Below, one piece after another: positions 45,601-52,947 of a stretch of 64,000 nucleotides of DNA. The notes under the pieces were generated by a model. The model was not told where the DNA came from and ran no database searches. It was given only the letters and a program-made list of their open reading frames with translations. Within the stretch, counting starts at the first letter, position 1, and each line of letters begins with the position of its first letter. Source of the DNA: Terriglobia bacterium (lineage in GTDB: Bacteria > Acidobacteriota > Terriglobia > Bryobacterales > Bryobacteraceae); contig JAIQFN010000012.1 in assembly GCA_020073265.1 (NCBI GenBank), positions 1 to 64,000 of the forward strand, given 5' to 3'. The translations under genes and the position numbers were made by a program.

Positions 45601-46184
45601 GTATCGGTGGAATTTTCGTCGCGGCCGATGGACATGCCGGGATCCACGCGCCGGGGCTTCTCGAAGCTCTCCGCCTGGATGCCGTCGCTAGAAAGCGCTG
45701 CGTTGCGTGTCCAGATTCCGGCGCGAACCGCGTCGTTGTGAGCCGTGCCTGGGTTGTAGTAGTCGGCCTGCGTGGCCCACGAGATGAAGTCGACGATTCC
45801 CGCCGGCGAGTACAGTGCGGCTTCGTCCATGTCCTGGCTCCACAGCGGGCCAGTGTCCTGGGTATAGGCGTCGCCGGTGTTGTCGCGAAAATCGGTCCGA
45901 TTGGCGCCCTGCGTGAAGTGGACTACTAGATAGGCTTGCGGCGGAAGCAGGATCGAAGGCAGGTTACGAGCAGACGATCCGAGCGAACCATCCCGGCCGG
46001 CGACGATCCAGCCGGTCAGATCCACTGGTGCCGCCCCGGCGTTGAACAGTTCAACCCATTGATGGGTCTTGAGCGCATTGGAGTTGGCCGGATCGATGCG
46101 ATACAAGACTTCGTTGATCAGCGCTTGGCCGGATGCCAGAGACGACAGCGCAAGCGCAAGAAGCAGGCGCGACCCGTTAGCCAT
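42624..46184 (-). CDS. Secreted lamin-tail / clostripain (C11) peptidase fusion (1186 aa)
   Basis: Signal peptide, then a lamin-tail domain (about residues 20-150; 'LINEVLYRIDPANSNALKTHQWVELFNAG'). Next is a C11 clostripain-type peptidase: 'KKWTVMLYLNGANSLESYIFDNM', the catalytic His in 'IILSSHGNGW' (about residue 354) and catalytic Cys in 'LLAFDACLMGGIEVADQ' (about 398). The C-terminal half carries beta/Ig-like repeats, including a Big_1-type pair ('GVLSAPDFVDIGQQASITAVAVAGSNPFPGAKL'). It is probably a surface or secreted endopeptidase with Arg specificity typical of the family; the substrate is unknown. Confidence 0.85.
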   Translation of the reverse strand: MANGSRLLLALALSSLASGQALINEVLYRIDPANSNALKTHQWVELFNAGAAPVDLTGWIVAGRDGSLGSSARNLPSILLPPQAYLVVHFTQGANRTDFRDNTGDAYTQDTGPLWSQDMDEAALYSPAGIVDFISWATQADYYNPGTAHNDAVRAGIWTRNAALSSDGIQAESFEKPRRVDPGMSIGRDENSTDTDTTADFEPHGGVAALDNSPNRRNLDQLPFVFGPAPAASTVTPRAASPKKWTVMLYLNGANSLESYIFDNMVEISALGGSDNNVNFVAMFKGTKFRNGSAVRGRIDASEESDKVQLAAAPDDTIDAGAQDMGNPFVLQTFINWAKSNYPAQHYAIILSSHGNGWKRWGPDQTVPGTRAKGDYLYMGEFTTALAGQHFDLLAFDACLMGGIEVADQVRDFTDYFLASEELVPGRGFPYNTLRNALTLNPDISPRDLGSKIVDLFAARYQVSAGKWTLSLTDEKQLGALISQVDTWSAALRTGSGVFLGRDNPWDNVQVLIKFDRIASQVFGDTNFVDLYDLAKRINDDPQIPGCVKAPIPPILASISGPVVLAEQHSPGLNAHGLHIYFPTNRKRTGSFRADEDYDFPTTRQSDGNSRLAIYASNNDQLPLKAMDQEDHGDLNPRTEWPEPPSPNLMFVQHARWARFLERFYHPVADNRIVMATAPNGDTILPKPVGGGDCQNPMDEITAPLGSIITLSGAGSSDADQPGFQLARFIPPVPFVFPTYYFWDLDASVGCTSNCIQPFTVPPGSDAGAAANDNMDADRDIGNTTWDEKDASGPSVTRKCDTLDPIITTLIPWDDNHLQPFHRTLPDANYVHPQTDSHQSVIKCAPLPYTILIDEPQPTESANENQDLVGDLKAAPGTAGSANSLSMRRRLSPRDTSSGPSIPNYPLVVSTSAGSPPITASGTAIPPGSSATIYTDLSGSFSLQVRPTAPGPARITVKAPGGPTQTLSFTVGPAVQLTNVGITTPPGAQLPVNGTGTFTIKPSNNGQPAVNVPVHLLSVYGNVKFLNGTLWARGLGSELLTDGTGTAQFQLQGVSAGAEQIIVSVGAAFGPVNLTVTGTAPSAPTGVGVLSAPDFVDIGQQASITAVAVAGSNPFPGAKLVFEVVKGHLSFTGSSTAGQVTITTDATGQAKATFAANDPTPIQIKISVQATQLSTTVDIPVRLPVQ

Positions 46185-46213
46185 ACGCGCAACCTCCGTG
46201 ACCTATCCCCGAA

Positions 46214-46242
46214 TTGCAAAGGTCAGTTGGATCGATTATATC
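46214..46242 (+). promoter_or_regulatory. Candidate recA promoter
   Basis: TTGCAA (46214-46219) and TATATC (46237-46242) are 17 bases apart and lie 38 bases before the recA start. I see no clear LexA-type palindrome in the 95-base intergenic region, so SOS control cannot be claimed. Confidence 0.4.
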
Positions 46243-46279
46243 CCTGAGACGATCGGCCCATCGGTCGCACTAAAATGGC

Positions 46280-47344
46280 GTGAAAGATCAAGCTCTCCCC
46301 ATTGATACCGCCGCGCGCCAGCGCGCTATTGACGCTGCCCTGAGCCAGATGGACAAGCAGTTCGGAAAGGGCACCGTGCTACGCCTCGGCTCGCGCAACG
46401 TTCTGCCGGTGACGGTGATCCCGAGCGGCTCCATTTCGCTGGACGCGGCTCTGGGCGTGGGCGGTTTTCCGCGGGGCAGGGTAGTGGAGATATTCGGTCC
46501 TGAATCGTCCGGCAAGACCACTCTCGCATTGCAAGTTATCGCCCAGGCGCAAAAGGCCGGCGGCACTGCCGCTTTCATCGATGCCGAGCACGCTTTGGAT
46601 GCCGGCTATGCTCGCAAACTCGGTGTGGACGTGGACAACTTGATCGTGTCGCAGCCGGACTACGGCGAACAGGCGCTCGAGATCACAGGCGCGCTGATCG
46701 GCTCGGGCGGCGTCGACATCGCGGTGATCGATTCGGTGGCCGCTCTGGTCCCCAAGGCCGAGCTGGACGGAGAAATGGGTGACAGCCATATGGGCCTGCA
46801 CGCGCGGCTGATGTCCCAGGCTCTGCGCAAGCTCACGGGCACGGTGGCCCGCACCAACACGCTGCTCGTTTTCATCAACCAGGTGCGCGAGAAGATCGGA
46901 GTGATGTTCGGGAATCCGGAAACCACCACCGGAGGCCGGGCGCTTAAGTTCTACTGCTCGGTGCGCGCCGAGGTGCGCCGCATCGCTTCGCTCAAGGACG
47001 GCGACGCGGTGATCGGCAATCGAACCAAGATCAAGGTGGTCAAGAACAAGGTCGCGGCTCCGTTCCGCGAGGCCGAAGTCGACATCCTGTATGGCGTAGG
47101 CATCTCGCAGGAAGGCGACCTGCTGGACCTGGGTGTGACGCAAGGGCTGGTGGAAAAGAGCGGATCCTGGTTCAGCTTTGGCGGCGAACGCATTGGCCAG
47201 GGCCGCGACAACGCCCGCACGTTCCTGGTTGCGAATCCCGAGCTGCGCGATCGGTTGGACGGCGAGCTGCGCCGCCAGCTCGGACTGACGTCTGGGAGCG
47301 ATCCCGATCAAGCGGACCTGAGCAAGACCGCCAAGACCGCGTAA
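46280..47344 (+). CDS. recA: Recombinase RecA
   Basis: 354 residues. Walker A is '[13 protein letters not shown]', preceded by '[22 protein letters not shown]'. '[91 protein letters not shown]' is diagnostic for loops L1/L2. It catalyses strand exchange and LexA cleavage. GTG 46280 begins at the conserved N-terminus. A small number of motif changes (for example '[11 protein letters not shown]') are within family variation. A perfect hairpin follows. Confidence 0.97.
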   Translation: MKDQALPIDTAARQRAIDAALSQMDKQFGKGTVLRLGSRNVLPVTVIPSGSISLDAALGVGGFPRGRVVEIFGPESSGKTTLALQVIAQAQKAGGTAAFIDAEHALDAGYARKLGVDVDNLIVSQPDYGEQALEITGALIGSGGVDIAVIDSVAALVPKAELDGEMGDSHMGLHARLMSQALRKLTGTVARTNTLLVFINQVREKIGVMFGNPETTTGGRALKFYCSVRAEVRRIASLKDGDAVIGNRTKIKVVKNKVAAPFREAEVDILYGVGISQEGDLLDLGVTQGLVEKSGSWFSFGGERIGQGRDNARTFLVANPELRDRLDGELRRQLGLTSGSDPDQADLSKTAKTA

Positions 47345-47415
47345 ATTCAGCTTTGGAAGCCTGCTGTGGGCGCCAAAAGCCCGTTCCATCGGCTTTCGGG
47401 GCGCCCCTCTCTCAA

Positions 47416-47439
47416 AAAACTGAGGAAAACCTCAGTTTT
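47416..47439 (+). terminator. Rho-independent-type terminator after recA
   Basis: AAAACTGAGG (47416-47425), AAAA loop, and CCTCAGTTTT (47430-47439) form a perfect ten-base stem whose 3' arm ends in TTTT. It lies 72 bases after the recA stop and just before the HU promoter. Confidence 0.65.
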
Positions 47440-47453
47440 GTGCTACTCTTCTC

Positions 47454-47482
47454 TTTACATCGGCCTTTCCTTCCCGTATGAT
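47454..47482 (+). promoter_or_regulatory. Promoter of the HU gene
   Basis: TTTACA (47454-47459), a 17-base spacer and TATGAT (47477-47482) match the sigma70 consensus at 10 of 12 positions. The predicted start near 47490 leaves a leader of about 70 bases before ATG 47562, with AAGGAG ahead of the start codon. It is the strongest promoter seen by eye in the window and suits an abundant nucleoid protein. Confidence 0.65.
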
Positions 47483-47561
47483 TTGGTAGGAAACAATTTG
47501 GTGCGGTTATGTTTTATGTAGGCGCACTGGAGAGTGGAAGAATACCTACAAGGAGAAGTAC

Positions 47562-47861
47562 ATGGCAGCAGCGAAAATGACGCAGTCTCAGATCATGAAG
47601 GAACTGGCAGCCGCCACCGGAAGCAGCACCAAGGCAGCCAAGCAGTTCGTCGCGACGTTCGCGGAAATGGCCGTTCGTGAAACCAAGAAGAACGGGATGT
47701 TCGTGATACCGGGCATCGGCCGCCTGGTCCGCGTGGATCGCAAAGCGCGCATGGGCCGCAATCCAGCTACCGGCGAGGCCATCAAGATCCCGGCCAAGAA
47801 GGTGGTGAAGTTCCGGGTTGCGAAGGCCGTAAAAGACGCGATCGTTCCGAAGAAGAAATAG
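47562..47861 (+). CDS. HU-family DNA-binding protein (99 aa)
   Basis: A short HU/IHF-fold protein: 'KMTQSQIMKELAAATGSSTKAAKQFVATFAEMAVRETKKNGMFVIPGIGRLVRVDRKARMGRNPATGEAIKIPAKKVVKFRVAKAVKDAI'. The DNA-binding arm carries 'RKARMGRNPATGEAI' with the Pro expected at the tip. It bends and compacts DNA as a dimer. AAGGAG precedes the start, and a strong terminator follows. Confidence 0.93.
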   Translation: MAAAKMTQSQIMKELAAATGSSTKAAKQFVATFAEMAVRETKKNGMFVIPGIGRLVRVDRKARMGRNPATGEAIKIPAKKVVKFRVAKAVKDAIVPKKK

Positions 47862-47886
47862 GGCGACGTCCCCAAATAGAAGCAAA

Positions 47887-47914
47887 AACCCCCGCGACGG
47901 ACCTCGCGGGGGTT
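47887..47914. terminator. Bidirectional terminator between HU and tatA
   Basis: AACCCCCGCGA (47887-47897) and TCGCGGGGGTT (47904-47914) form an 11-base GC-rich stem with a six-base loop. A-rich sequence lies before it and T-rich sequence after it, so it can terminate both the HU transcript and the convergent tatA transcript. Confidence 0.75.
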
Positions 47915-47970
47915 CTGTATTTCGGAAGTCGATTAAGATCCGCTCAGATTGCGAGCGAACCCAGGAAGCC

Positions 47971-48144
47971 TCAGGCCTGCTTCTTTTCGTCGACCTTCTG
48001 TTCCTCGCTCTTCATAGCGTTCTTGAAATTCTTGATGCCTTCGCCTAGCCCCTTGGCCACTTCGGGAATCTTCTTTCCGCCAAATAGCAGAACGGCAACC
48101 ACCAAAATGACCAAAAGTTCAGGTAGGCCTATAGATCGGAACAT
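47971..48144 (-). CDS. tatA: Sec-independent protein translocase TatA (57 aa)
   Basis: A short gene with AAAGGAGG ideally placed before ATG 48144. The product has one membrane helix ('[24 protein letters not shown]'), the Phe-Gly hinge and the amphipathic helix '[15 protein letters not shown]' with an acidic/basic tail, as in TatA/TatE. It forms the twin-arginine translocation pore. tatB and tatC are not adjacent, which is common outside proteobacteria. At least one Tat-type signal (the DUF362 protein) is present in the window. Confidence 0.93.
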   Translation of the reverse strand: MFRSIGLPELLVILVVAVLLFGGKKIPEVAKGLGEGIKNFKNAMKSEEQKVDEKKQA

Positions 48145-48170
48145 GCGGCCTCCTTTATGGACACACCTCT

Positions 48171-48200
48171 ATTGTAGGGAGCTTGGTTGAGCGCCGTCAA
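48171..48200 (-). promoter_or_regulatory. Candidate tatA promoter
   Basis: On the minus strand TTGACG (48200-48195), an 18-base spacer and TACAAT (48176-48171) precede tatA by 26 bases, giving a short leader that contains the AAAGGAGG ribosome site. Confidence 0.55.
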
Positions 48201-48256
48201 GGGACGGTCCTGCAAGGACTTTCCCGCGCCCCGGCCGGCTTGGCCAGGGCGGGCTG

Positions 48257-48580
48257 TCAGCGCCTTCCCTCTAAAGCCCGCAACAGGTCGCGAAAGCGGC
48301 GGCGGTTCACTTCCAGGCGCGGTCCGTTCTTGAGCAGAACCTCGCCCGATCCGCCTGGCATGGGGAACACTTCGGCGGCGGACTGGCCGTGCGTATGGTT
48401 CTGAGAATGAGTGTGCGGCTGCCGCTCGATCGCGGCGAGGCGTTCGGCGGAAAGAACGCTAGCGGCGGCTCGCAAACGCTCGATTCGTTCCGCATGTCCC
48501 TGGGCCTGCTTTTCCATTGAGACGAAATTCGCGGCGCGAGCGTTGGCGTCACTTGAGGGGGATGGCCCGGTCGGGGTCAA
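48257..48580 (-). CDS. Hypothetical protein with a His-rich motif (107 aa)
   Basis: Unrecognised. A helical N-terminal half ('AERIERLRAAASVLSAERLAAIER') is followed by 'PHTHSQNHTHG', a cluster of histidines that could bind metal, and a C-terminal 'EVLLKNGPRLEVNRRRFRDLLRAL'. The frame from 48580 overlaps the cupin gene by 32 bases; ATG 48517 would avoid the overlap and begin at the helix. The region may alternatively be non-coding, but codon use resembles neighbours. Confidence 0.45.
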   Translation of the reverse strand: MTPTGPSPSSDANARAANFVSMEKQAQGHAERIERLRAAASVLSAERLAAIERQPHTHSQNHTHGQSAAEVFPMPGGSGEVLLKNGPRLEVNRRRFRDLLRALEGRR

Positions 48581-49067
48581 TGCGCACGACCAGGTAGTCG
48601 ACCGTGGAATCGAGCGAGCTGAACCAGTGCGCGACGCCGGCGGGAATGATCACGGTGTCGCCTGGTCCGAAGCGCTGCCGGTGGCCATCTTGGATGGACG
48701 GGCCGCTGAGGCTGGGACCGGCGAGTTCTTTGACCACTCTGCCTTGCGGGTCCATGCGTTTGGGATCGTCCAGCTTGCGGCCAGTCACCAGTTCGCCGGT
48801 GCCCGAGAGGATGTGATAAACCTCCGTCAGTTGATCGTGCATGACGGCGCCTTGCTTGCCGGGCTGACGGCGCATCACCGCGACGCCGACGTCCATGCGG
48901 CCGACGTTCACCATGCGGAGGATCTGCTCGGTGCCCCGGCCCGCGGGTAGCGCTTTGAGAGTGGTGGTCACGTCTTCCTGAGTGATGTGAGAGCCCACGT
49001 CCATCGCATTCTCGGCCGCGAAGCACAGCGACGCCGCCGCCCAAATGCCCAGCAACACAGTACGCAT
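48549..49067 (-). CDS. Secreted cupin-domain protein (172 aa)
   Basis: Signal peptide (MRTVLLGIWAAASLCFAA), then a single cupin: 'GAVMHDQLTEVYHILSGTGELVTGG'-like first motif with His/Glu/His, and second motif 'FGPGDTVIIPAGVAHWFSSLD'. A periplasmic metal-dependent binding protein or enzyme is likely; cupin sequence alone does not fix a reaction. It is divergent from the lactate permease, with 89 bases between. Confidence 0.8.
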   Translation of the reverse strand: MRTVLLGIWAAASLCFAAENAMDVGSHITQEDVTTTLKALPAGRGTEQILRMVNVGRMDVGVAVMRRQPGKQGAVMHDQLTEVYHILSGTGELVTGRKLDDPKRMDPQGRVVKELAGPSLSGPSIQDGHRQRFGPGDTVIIPAGVAHWFSSLDSTVDYLVVRIDPDRAIPLK

Positions 49068-49084
49068 GAAACGTTTCTCCTTGC

Positions 49085-49097
49085 TGTAAAGTTTACA
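49085..49097. promoter_or_regulatory. Palindrome between cupin and lactate permease genes
   Basis: TGTAAAGTTTACA is a perfect 13-base dyad midway between the two divergent start codons. A TATACT element follows at 49140-49145, eleven bases before the permease start, so that transcript would have almost no leader. A repressor acting on one or both genes is possible. Confidence 0.4.
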
Positions 49098-49156
49098 TTA
49101 GCCGAGAAACAACTTGGGCGCGGGAGTGGAAGTCTGCTGTATACTGCCTTCTACCC

Positions 49157-50779
49157 ATGTGGCAGCACAATTACACACCTCTTCATGGAAGTTTGTTTCA
49201 GTCCGCCGCTGTAGCCTCGTTGCCGGTCCTCACGCTGCTGCTTCTGTTGGGCGTGCTCCGCAAGCCGGCCTGGTTCTCGGCGCTGTCGGGACTCGCGGCC
49301 ACAGTTTTAGTGGCGCTGCTGCTCTACGGGATGCCGGTCACGCAGGCTTTTTCCGCGGCCACGTTCGGAGCCGCATTCGGTTTGTTCCCCATTGGGTGGA
49401 TCGTGATCGGCGCCGTGTTCCTCTACCGCATCACGATCGAGACCGGGAAGTTCGAAGTCATCAAGTATTCGCTCGGAAGCCTGACCAAGGATCGCGCGCT
49501 GCAGGCCTTGCTGATTGGGTTTGCTTTCGGAGCATTTCTGGAGGGAGCCGCGGGATTCGGAACGCCAGTGGCCGTGGCCGCAGCCATGCTGACCGGACTC
49601 GGCTTCTCGCCGTTCTACGCGGCGGCTTTGTGCCTGCTGGCCAACACGGCTCCGGTGGCGTTCGGGTCGATCGGCATCCCCGCTGTCACGCTGGCCGGCA
49701 TCACGAATTTACCGCTCGACCGGTTGAGCGCGGGCATTGGCCGGATTTGCGCGCCGCTGTCCGTGATCGTGCCCGGATACATCGTGGTGGTGATGAGCGG
49801 CTTCGGCGGCCTCGCGCGGGTCTTCCCGGCGGCGCTGGTGTGCGGCGTGTCATTCGCGGGCATGCAGTTCATCATTTCCAATTTCGTCGGCCCGCAGCTC
49901 ACCGATATCGTCGCGTCGCTGACTGCGATGGGGGCGCTGGTTCTGCTGTTCCTGGTCTGGAAACCGAAGAATGAGGACCGGCATGCGGAGCCGGCCGAGT
50001 CGGGCAAGACGGTCCACTATTCGGGCGGCCAGATCTTCCTGGCCTGGAGCCCTTATCTATTGCTGGTGGCGTGCGTCCTGCTGTGGGGTTGGAAGCCGAT
50101 GCAGGGGCCGTTGAATTCGGTGAGCATTCCAATCCAGTGGCCGGGCCTGCACAACCAGATCGCGCGCGTTCCTCCGGTGACCAACAAAATCTCGGCATAC
50201 GCGGCGGTCTTCAACTTGAACTGGCTGTCGGCGGCTGGAACGTCCTGCCTGATTGCCTGCTTTCTCTCGGCACTGGTGCTGCGGGTTTCGCCGAGTCGTT
50301 TCTTGAAAATTTTCGCGGACACCATGCGCCAGCTCGCGCTCGCTCTGGTTACGCTGGCTGCGGTGCTCGGCCTGGCCTACCTGATGAACTATTCCGGCGC
50401 CACCGGCACGCTGGGGTTGGCGTTCGCGGCCACCGGGGCATCGTTCCCGTTCTTCGGCGCGATTCTGGGCTGGCTGGGCGTGTTTCTTACCGGGTCGGAC
50501 ACCTCGTCGAATGCGCTGTTCGGCAACCTGCAAGTGATCACCGCCACGCGTCTGGGTCTTAACCCGGTGCTCATGGCGGCGGCTAACTCGAGCGGCGGCG
50601 TGATGGGAAAAATGATCAGCCTGTCGAGCTTGGCGGTGGCGGTGGCGGCCACTGGAATGAAGCCGGAAGAGGAAGCCATGTTGTTCCGCTTTACGCTGCG
50701 GCACAGCGTGTTCCTGGCTTGTCTGATCGGGCTGGTGGTGCTGTTTTATGCCTACGTGGCGCCGGGACTGCAGCCTTGA
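49157..50779 (+). CDS. lldP: L-lactate permease (LldP/GlcA family)
   Basis: A 540-residue protein with about 13 helices. 'LLIGFAFGAFLEGAAGFGTPVAVAAAMLTGLGFSPFYAAALCLLANTAPVAFGSIGIPAVTLA' is the family hallmark, along with 'GWLGVFLTGSDTSSNALFGNLQVITATRLGLNPVLMAAANSSGGVMGKMISLSSLAVAVAATG'. It imports lactate (and glycolate) by proton symport. No lactate dehydrogenase is adjacent. The outer-membrane barrel gene of the redox locus starts 62 bases downstream, so lactate-derived electrons could feed that system, but this is only suggestive. Confidence 0.93.
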   Translation: MWQHNYTPLHGSLFQSAAVASLPVLTLLLLLGVLRKPAWFSALSGLAATVLVALLLYGMPVTQAFSAATFGAAFGLFPIGWIVIGAVFLYRITIETGKFEVIKYSLGSLTKDRALQALLIGFAFGAFLEGAAGFGTPVAVAAAMLTGLGFSPFYAAALCLLANTAPVAFGSIGIPAVTLAGITNLPLDRLSAGIGRICAPLSVIVPGYIVVVMSGFGGLARVFPAALVCGVSFAGMQFIISNFVGPQLTDIVASLTAMGALVLLFLVWKPKNEDRHAEPAESGKTVHYSGGQIFLAWSPYLLLVACVLLWGWKPMQGPLNSVSIPIQWPGLHNQIARVPPVTNKISAYAAVFNLNWLSAAGTSCLIACFLSALVLRVSPSRFLKIFADTMRQLALALVTLAAVLGLAYLMNYSGATGTLGLAFAATGASFPFFGAILGWLGVFLTGSDTSSNALFGNLQVITATRLGLNPVLMAAANSSGGVMGKMISLSSLAVAVAATGMKPEEEAMLFRFTLRHSVFLACLIGLVVLFYAYVAPGLQP

Positions 50780-50841
50780 CCGGCCGGCGCGGCGCCGGGT
50801 GAAGTAGCCCTGCCCGAATCGATTGTTGTACAAAGGGTCTT

Positions 50842-52947
50842 GTGCTGAGCGCGGCGCGAAGTCTTCTCCTGGCCCTTCTCGTGACCGGAGGAATCGCCGG
50901 ACAGAGCCAACGCATCCCGCGGCAAACCGCTCGCACCACCGCCGCCGTGGAAGGCATCGTGCGCACCGAGGCGGGACTCGGACTCGGCGGAGTCAGCGTC
51001 GTCCTCCAGAATCTTTCCACCGGCCGAAGCGTCACGACGTCGACGACGGGCGATGGCGTTTTCCGGTTTCTCAATCTGGCGCCCGGCCGCTATCAACTCA
51101 AGGCTACGCGCGACGGCTTCGAGGGGTTCGCGCGCGGCGAGATCGGACTCCAGGCCGGCGGCGTGTTTCCGGTTGAGTTCAACATGAAGGCTGTGCCGAG
51201 TGGAGTGGAAGGCGGCCGCGAGATTCCGCGTAAACCGGAGCTTGGGCCGAAGCCTCCGACGACTCCCGTTCAGCCGGGGCCATCCTCTCCGTATCGGAAC
51301 CTGCCGCAGGAGCCGCCGCCCGCCACCACCGGAGAACCGCGCCCGCTTGCGCCGCTGCCCACCGACAGTCAGCTCTTCGAAGTGATTCCAAACCGCTGGA
51401 ACTTTCCGTTCCCCACCGAATACCATCGCTACCCGCAGGGCGAGGTGCCCTTTGTCAAGGGACACTGGTACGACCCGTTCAATCGCAATAAGCTCAAGGG
51501 CGACTATCCGATCATCGGCAACCGCACCTTCTTCGACCTGACCTTGACCAGCGACACGTTCGTGGACGGTCGCCGTCTTCCGGTGCCGAGCGGATTGGGG
51601 TCGTCCAGTCCGGACAGCTCGCAGTTCTTCGGGCGCTTCGGCCAGTATTTCATGAGCGAGAACATCGCCATCTCGGCTACGCTGTTTCATGGCGACACAT
51701 CCTTCCGCCCCATCGACTGGCAGATCAGGTTTACGCCAGAGATCAACATCAACTATCTCAATGTGCAGGAAAACGGAATCGTGAACGTCGATGTGCGGAA
51801 AGGAACCACGCGGCTGGACACGCATGTCGGGCTACAGGAAGCATTTTTCGAAGCGAAGCTGAAAGACTTGAGCTCGAGCTACGATTTCGTCTCGGTCCGC
51901 GCGGGCATTCAATCGTTCAACAGCGATTTTCGCGGCTTCATTTTTTCCGACCAGGAGCCGGGCGTCCGCGTGTTCGGCAATTTCGACTCGAACCGCTACC
52001 AGTTCAACGCCGCCTACTTCGCCATGCTCGAGAAGGACACCAACAGCGGTTTGAACCGCTTGGAGTACCGCAACCAGCAGGTGTTCATCGCCAACCTGTA
52101 CCGTCAGGATTTCATCAAGCTGGGGTACACGATTCAGGCCAGCTTTCACTACAACAAGGACGATCCGTCCTTCCGATTCGACAACAACAATTTTCTGGCG
52201 CGGCCGGCGCCGATCGGCGTGGTGAAGCCGCATTCGATTCGCGCGTTTTACTACGGGCTCACCGGCGACGGACATATCGGGCGTCTGAACATCACGCATG
52301 CGTTCTATCAGGTGCTGGGTCACGACAATTTCAATGAGCTGGCGGGCCGGCGCGTGGACATCAACGCGCAGATGGCGGCGGCCGAGCTGTCGCTCGACAA
52401 GGACTGGCTGCGCTATCGCGTGTCTTTCTTCTATGCTTCCGGCGACAAGGACCCGAGGGATGGGACGGCCCGCGGCTTCGATACTATCTTCGACAACCCC
52501 AACTTCGGCGGAGGGTTTTTCAGCTTCTTTAATCGCGAAGGGATTCGTTTGACCGGGACCGGCGTAGCGCTGGTGAGTCCCGGGAGCCTGGTGCCGGACC
52601 TGCGCACCAGCAAGATCGAGGGACAGTCCAATTTCGTCAATCCGGGACTGTTCCTATACAATGCGGGGGTGGACATCGATGTCACGCCGAAGATCCGCGG
52701 CTTCGTGAACCTGAATCTGCTGCGCTTCGCGCGCACGGAGCCGCTCGAATTGCTGCTGTTTCAAAAGCCGATTCATTCCGGAATCGGCGCCGACTCGGGG
52801 ATCGGCGTATCGTACCGGCCGCCGCTTTCGGAAAACATTGTGATCACCGGTGGAGTGAGCGCGCTGCAGCCATTCCAGGGTTTCCGCGAGATCTCCACCA
52901 ATCGAACGCTATTCTCTGTGTTTACCAATGTCCGATTCCGTTTCTAA
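50842..52947 (+). CDS. Outer-membrane beta-barrel with carboxypeptidase-regulatory domain (701 aa)
   Basis: Signal peptide, then a CarboxypepD_reg-like beta sandwich (about 32-115; '[27 protein letters not shown]', '[18 protein letters not shown]') and a Pro-rich linker (about 120-170). The remaining roughly 520 residues alternate polar and aromatic/hydrophobic residues like a transmembrane barrel and end in '...VFTNVRFRF' with the C-terminal Phe of BAM substrates. There are no cysteines, so no haem and no MtrB-type CXXC. The gene overlaps the ten-heme cytochrome gene by 20 bases, which argues that the two products act together. Start GTG 50842. Confidence 0.7.
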   Translation: MLSAARSLLLALLVTGGIAGQSQRIPRQTARTTAAVEGIVRTEAGLGLGGVSVVLQNLSTGRSVTTSTTGDGVFRFLNLAPGRYQLKATRDGFEGFARGEIGLQAGGVFPVEFNMKAVPSGVEGGREIPRKPELGPKPPTTPVQPGPSSPYRNLPQEPPPATTGEPRPLAPLPTDSQLFEVIPNRWNFPFPTEYHRYPQGEVPFVKGHWYDPFNRNKLKGDYPIIGNRTFFDLTLTSDTFVDGRRLPVPSGLGSSSPDSSQFFGRFGQYFMSENIAISATLFHGDTSFRPIDWQIRFTPEININYLNVQENGIVNVDVRKGTTRLDTHVGLQEAFFEAKLKDLSSSYDFVSVRAGIQSFNSDFRGFIFSDQEPGVRVFGNFDSNRYQFNAAYFAMLEKDTNSGLNRLEYRNQQVFIANLYRQDFIKLGYTIQASFHYNKDDPSFRFDNNNFLARPAPIGVVKPHSIRAFYYGLTGDGHIGRLNITHAFYQVLGHDNFNELAGRRVDINAQMAAAELSLDKDWLRYRVSFFYASGDKDPRDGTARGFDTIFDNPNFGGGFFSFFNREGIRLTGTGVALVSPGSLVPDLRTSKIEGQSNFVNPGLFLYNAGVDIDVTPKIRGFVNLNLLRFARTEPLELLLFQKPIHSGIGADSGIGVSYRPPLSENIVITGGVSALQPFQGFREISTNRTLFSVFTNVRFRF

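Noticed and set aside
44370-45929. 519-residue plus-strand frame antisense to the clostripain gene
   Set aside because: No domain is recognisable, whereas the opposite strand has intact catalytic motifs over the same interval.
50842-52947. MtrB/PioB-type barrel or TonB-dependent receptor
   Set aside because: No N-terminal CXXC, no plug domain and no TonB box were seen; only a general beta-barrel with a carboxypeptidase-regulatory domain can be supported.
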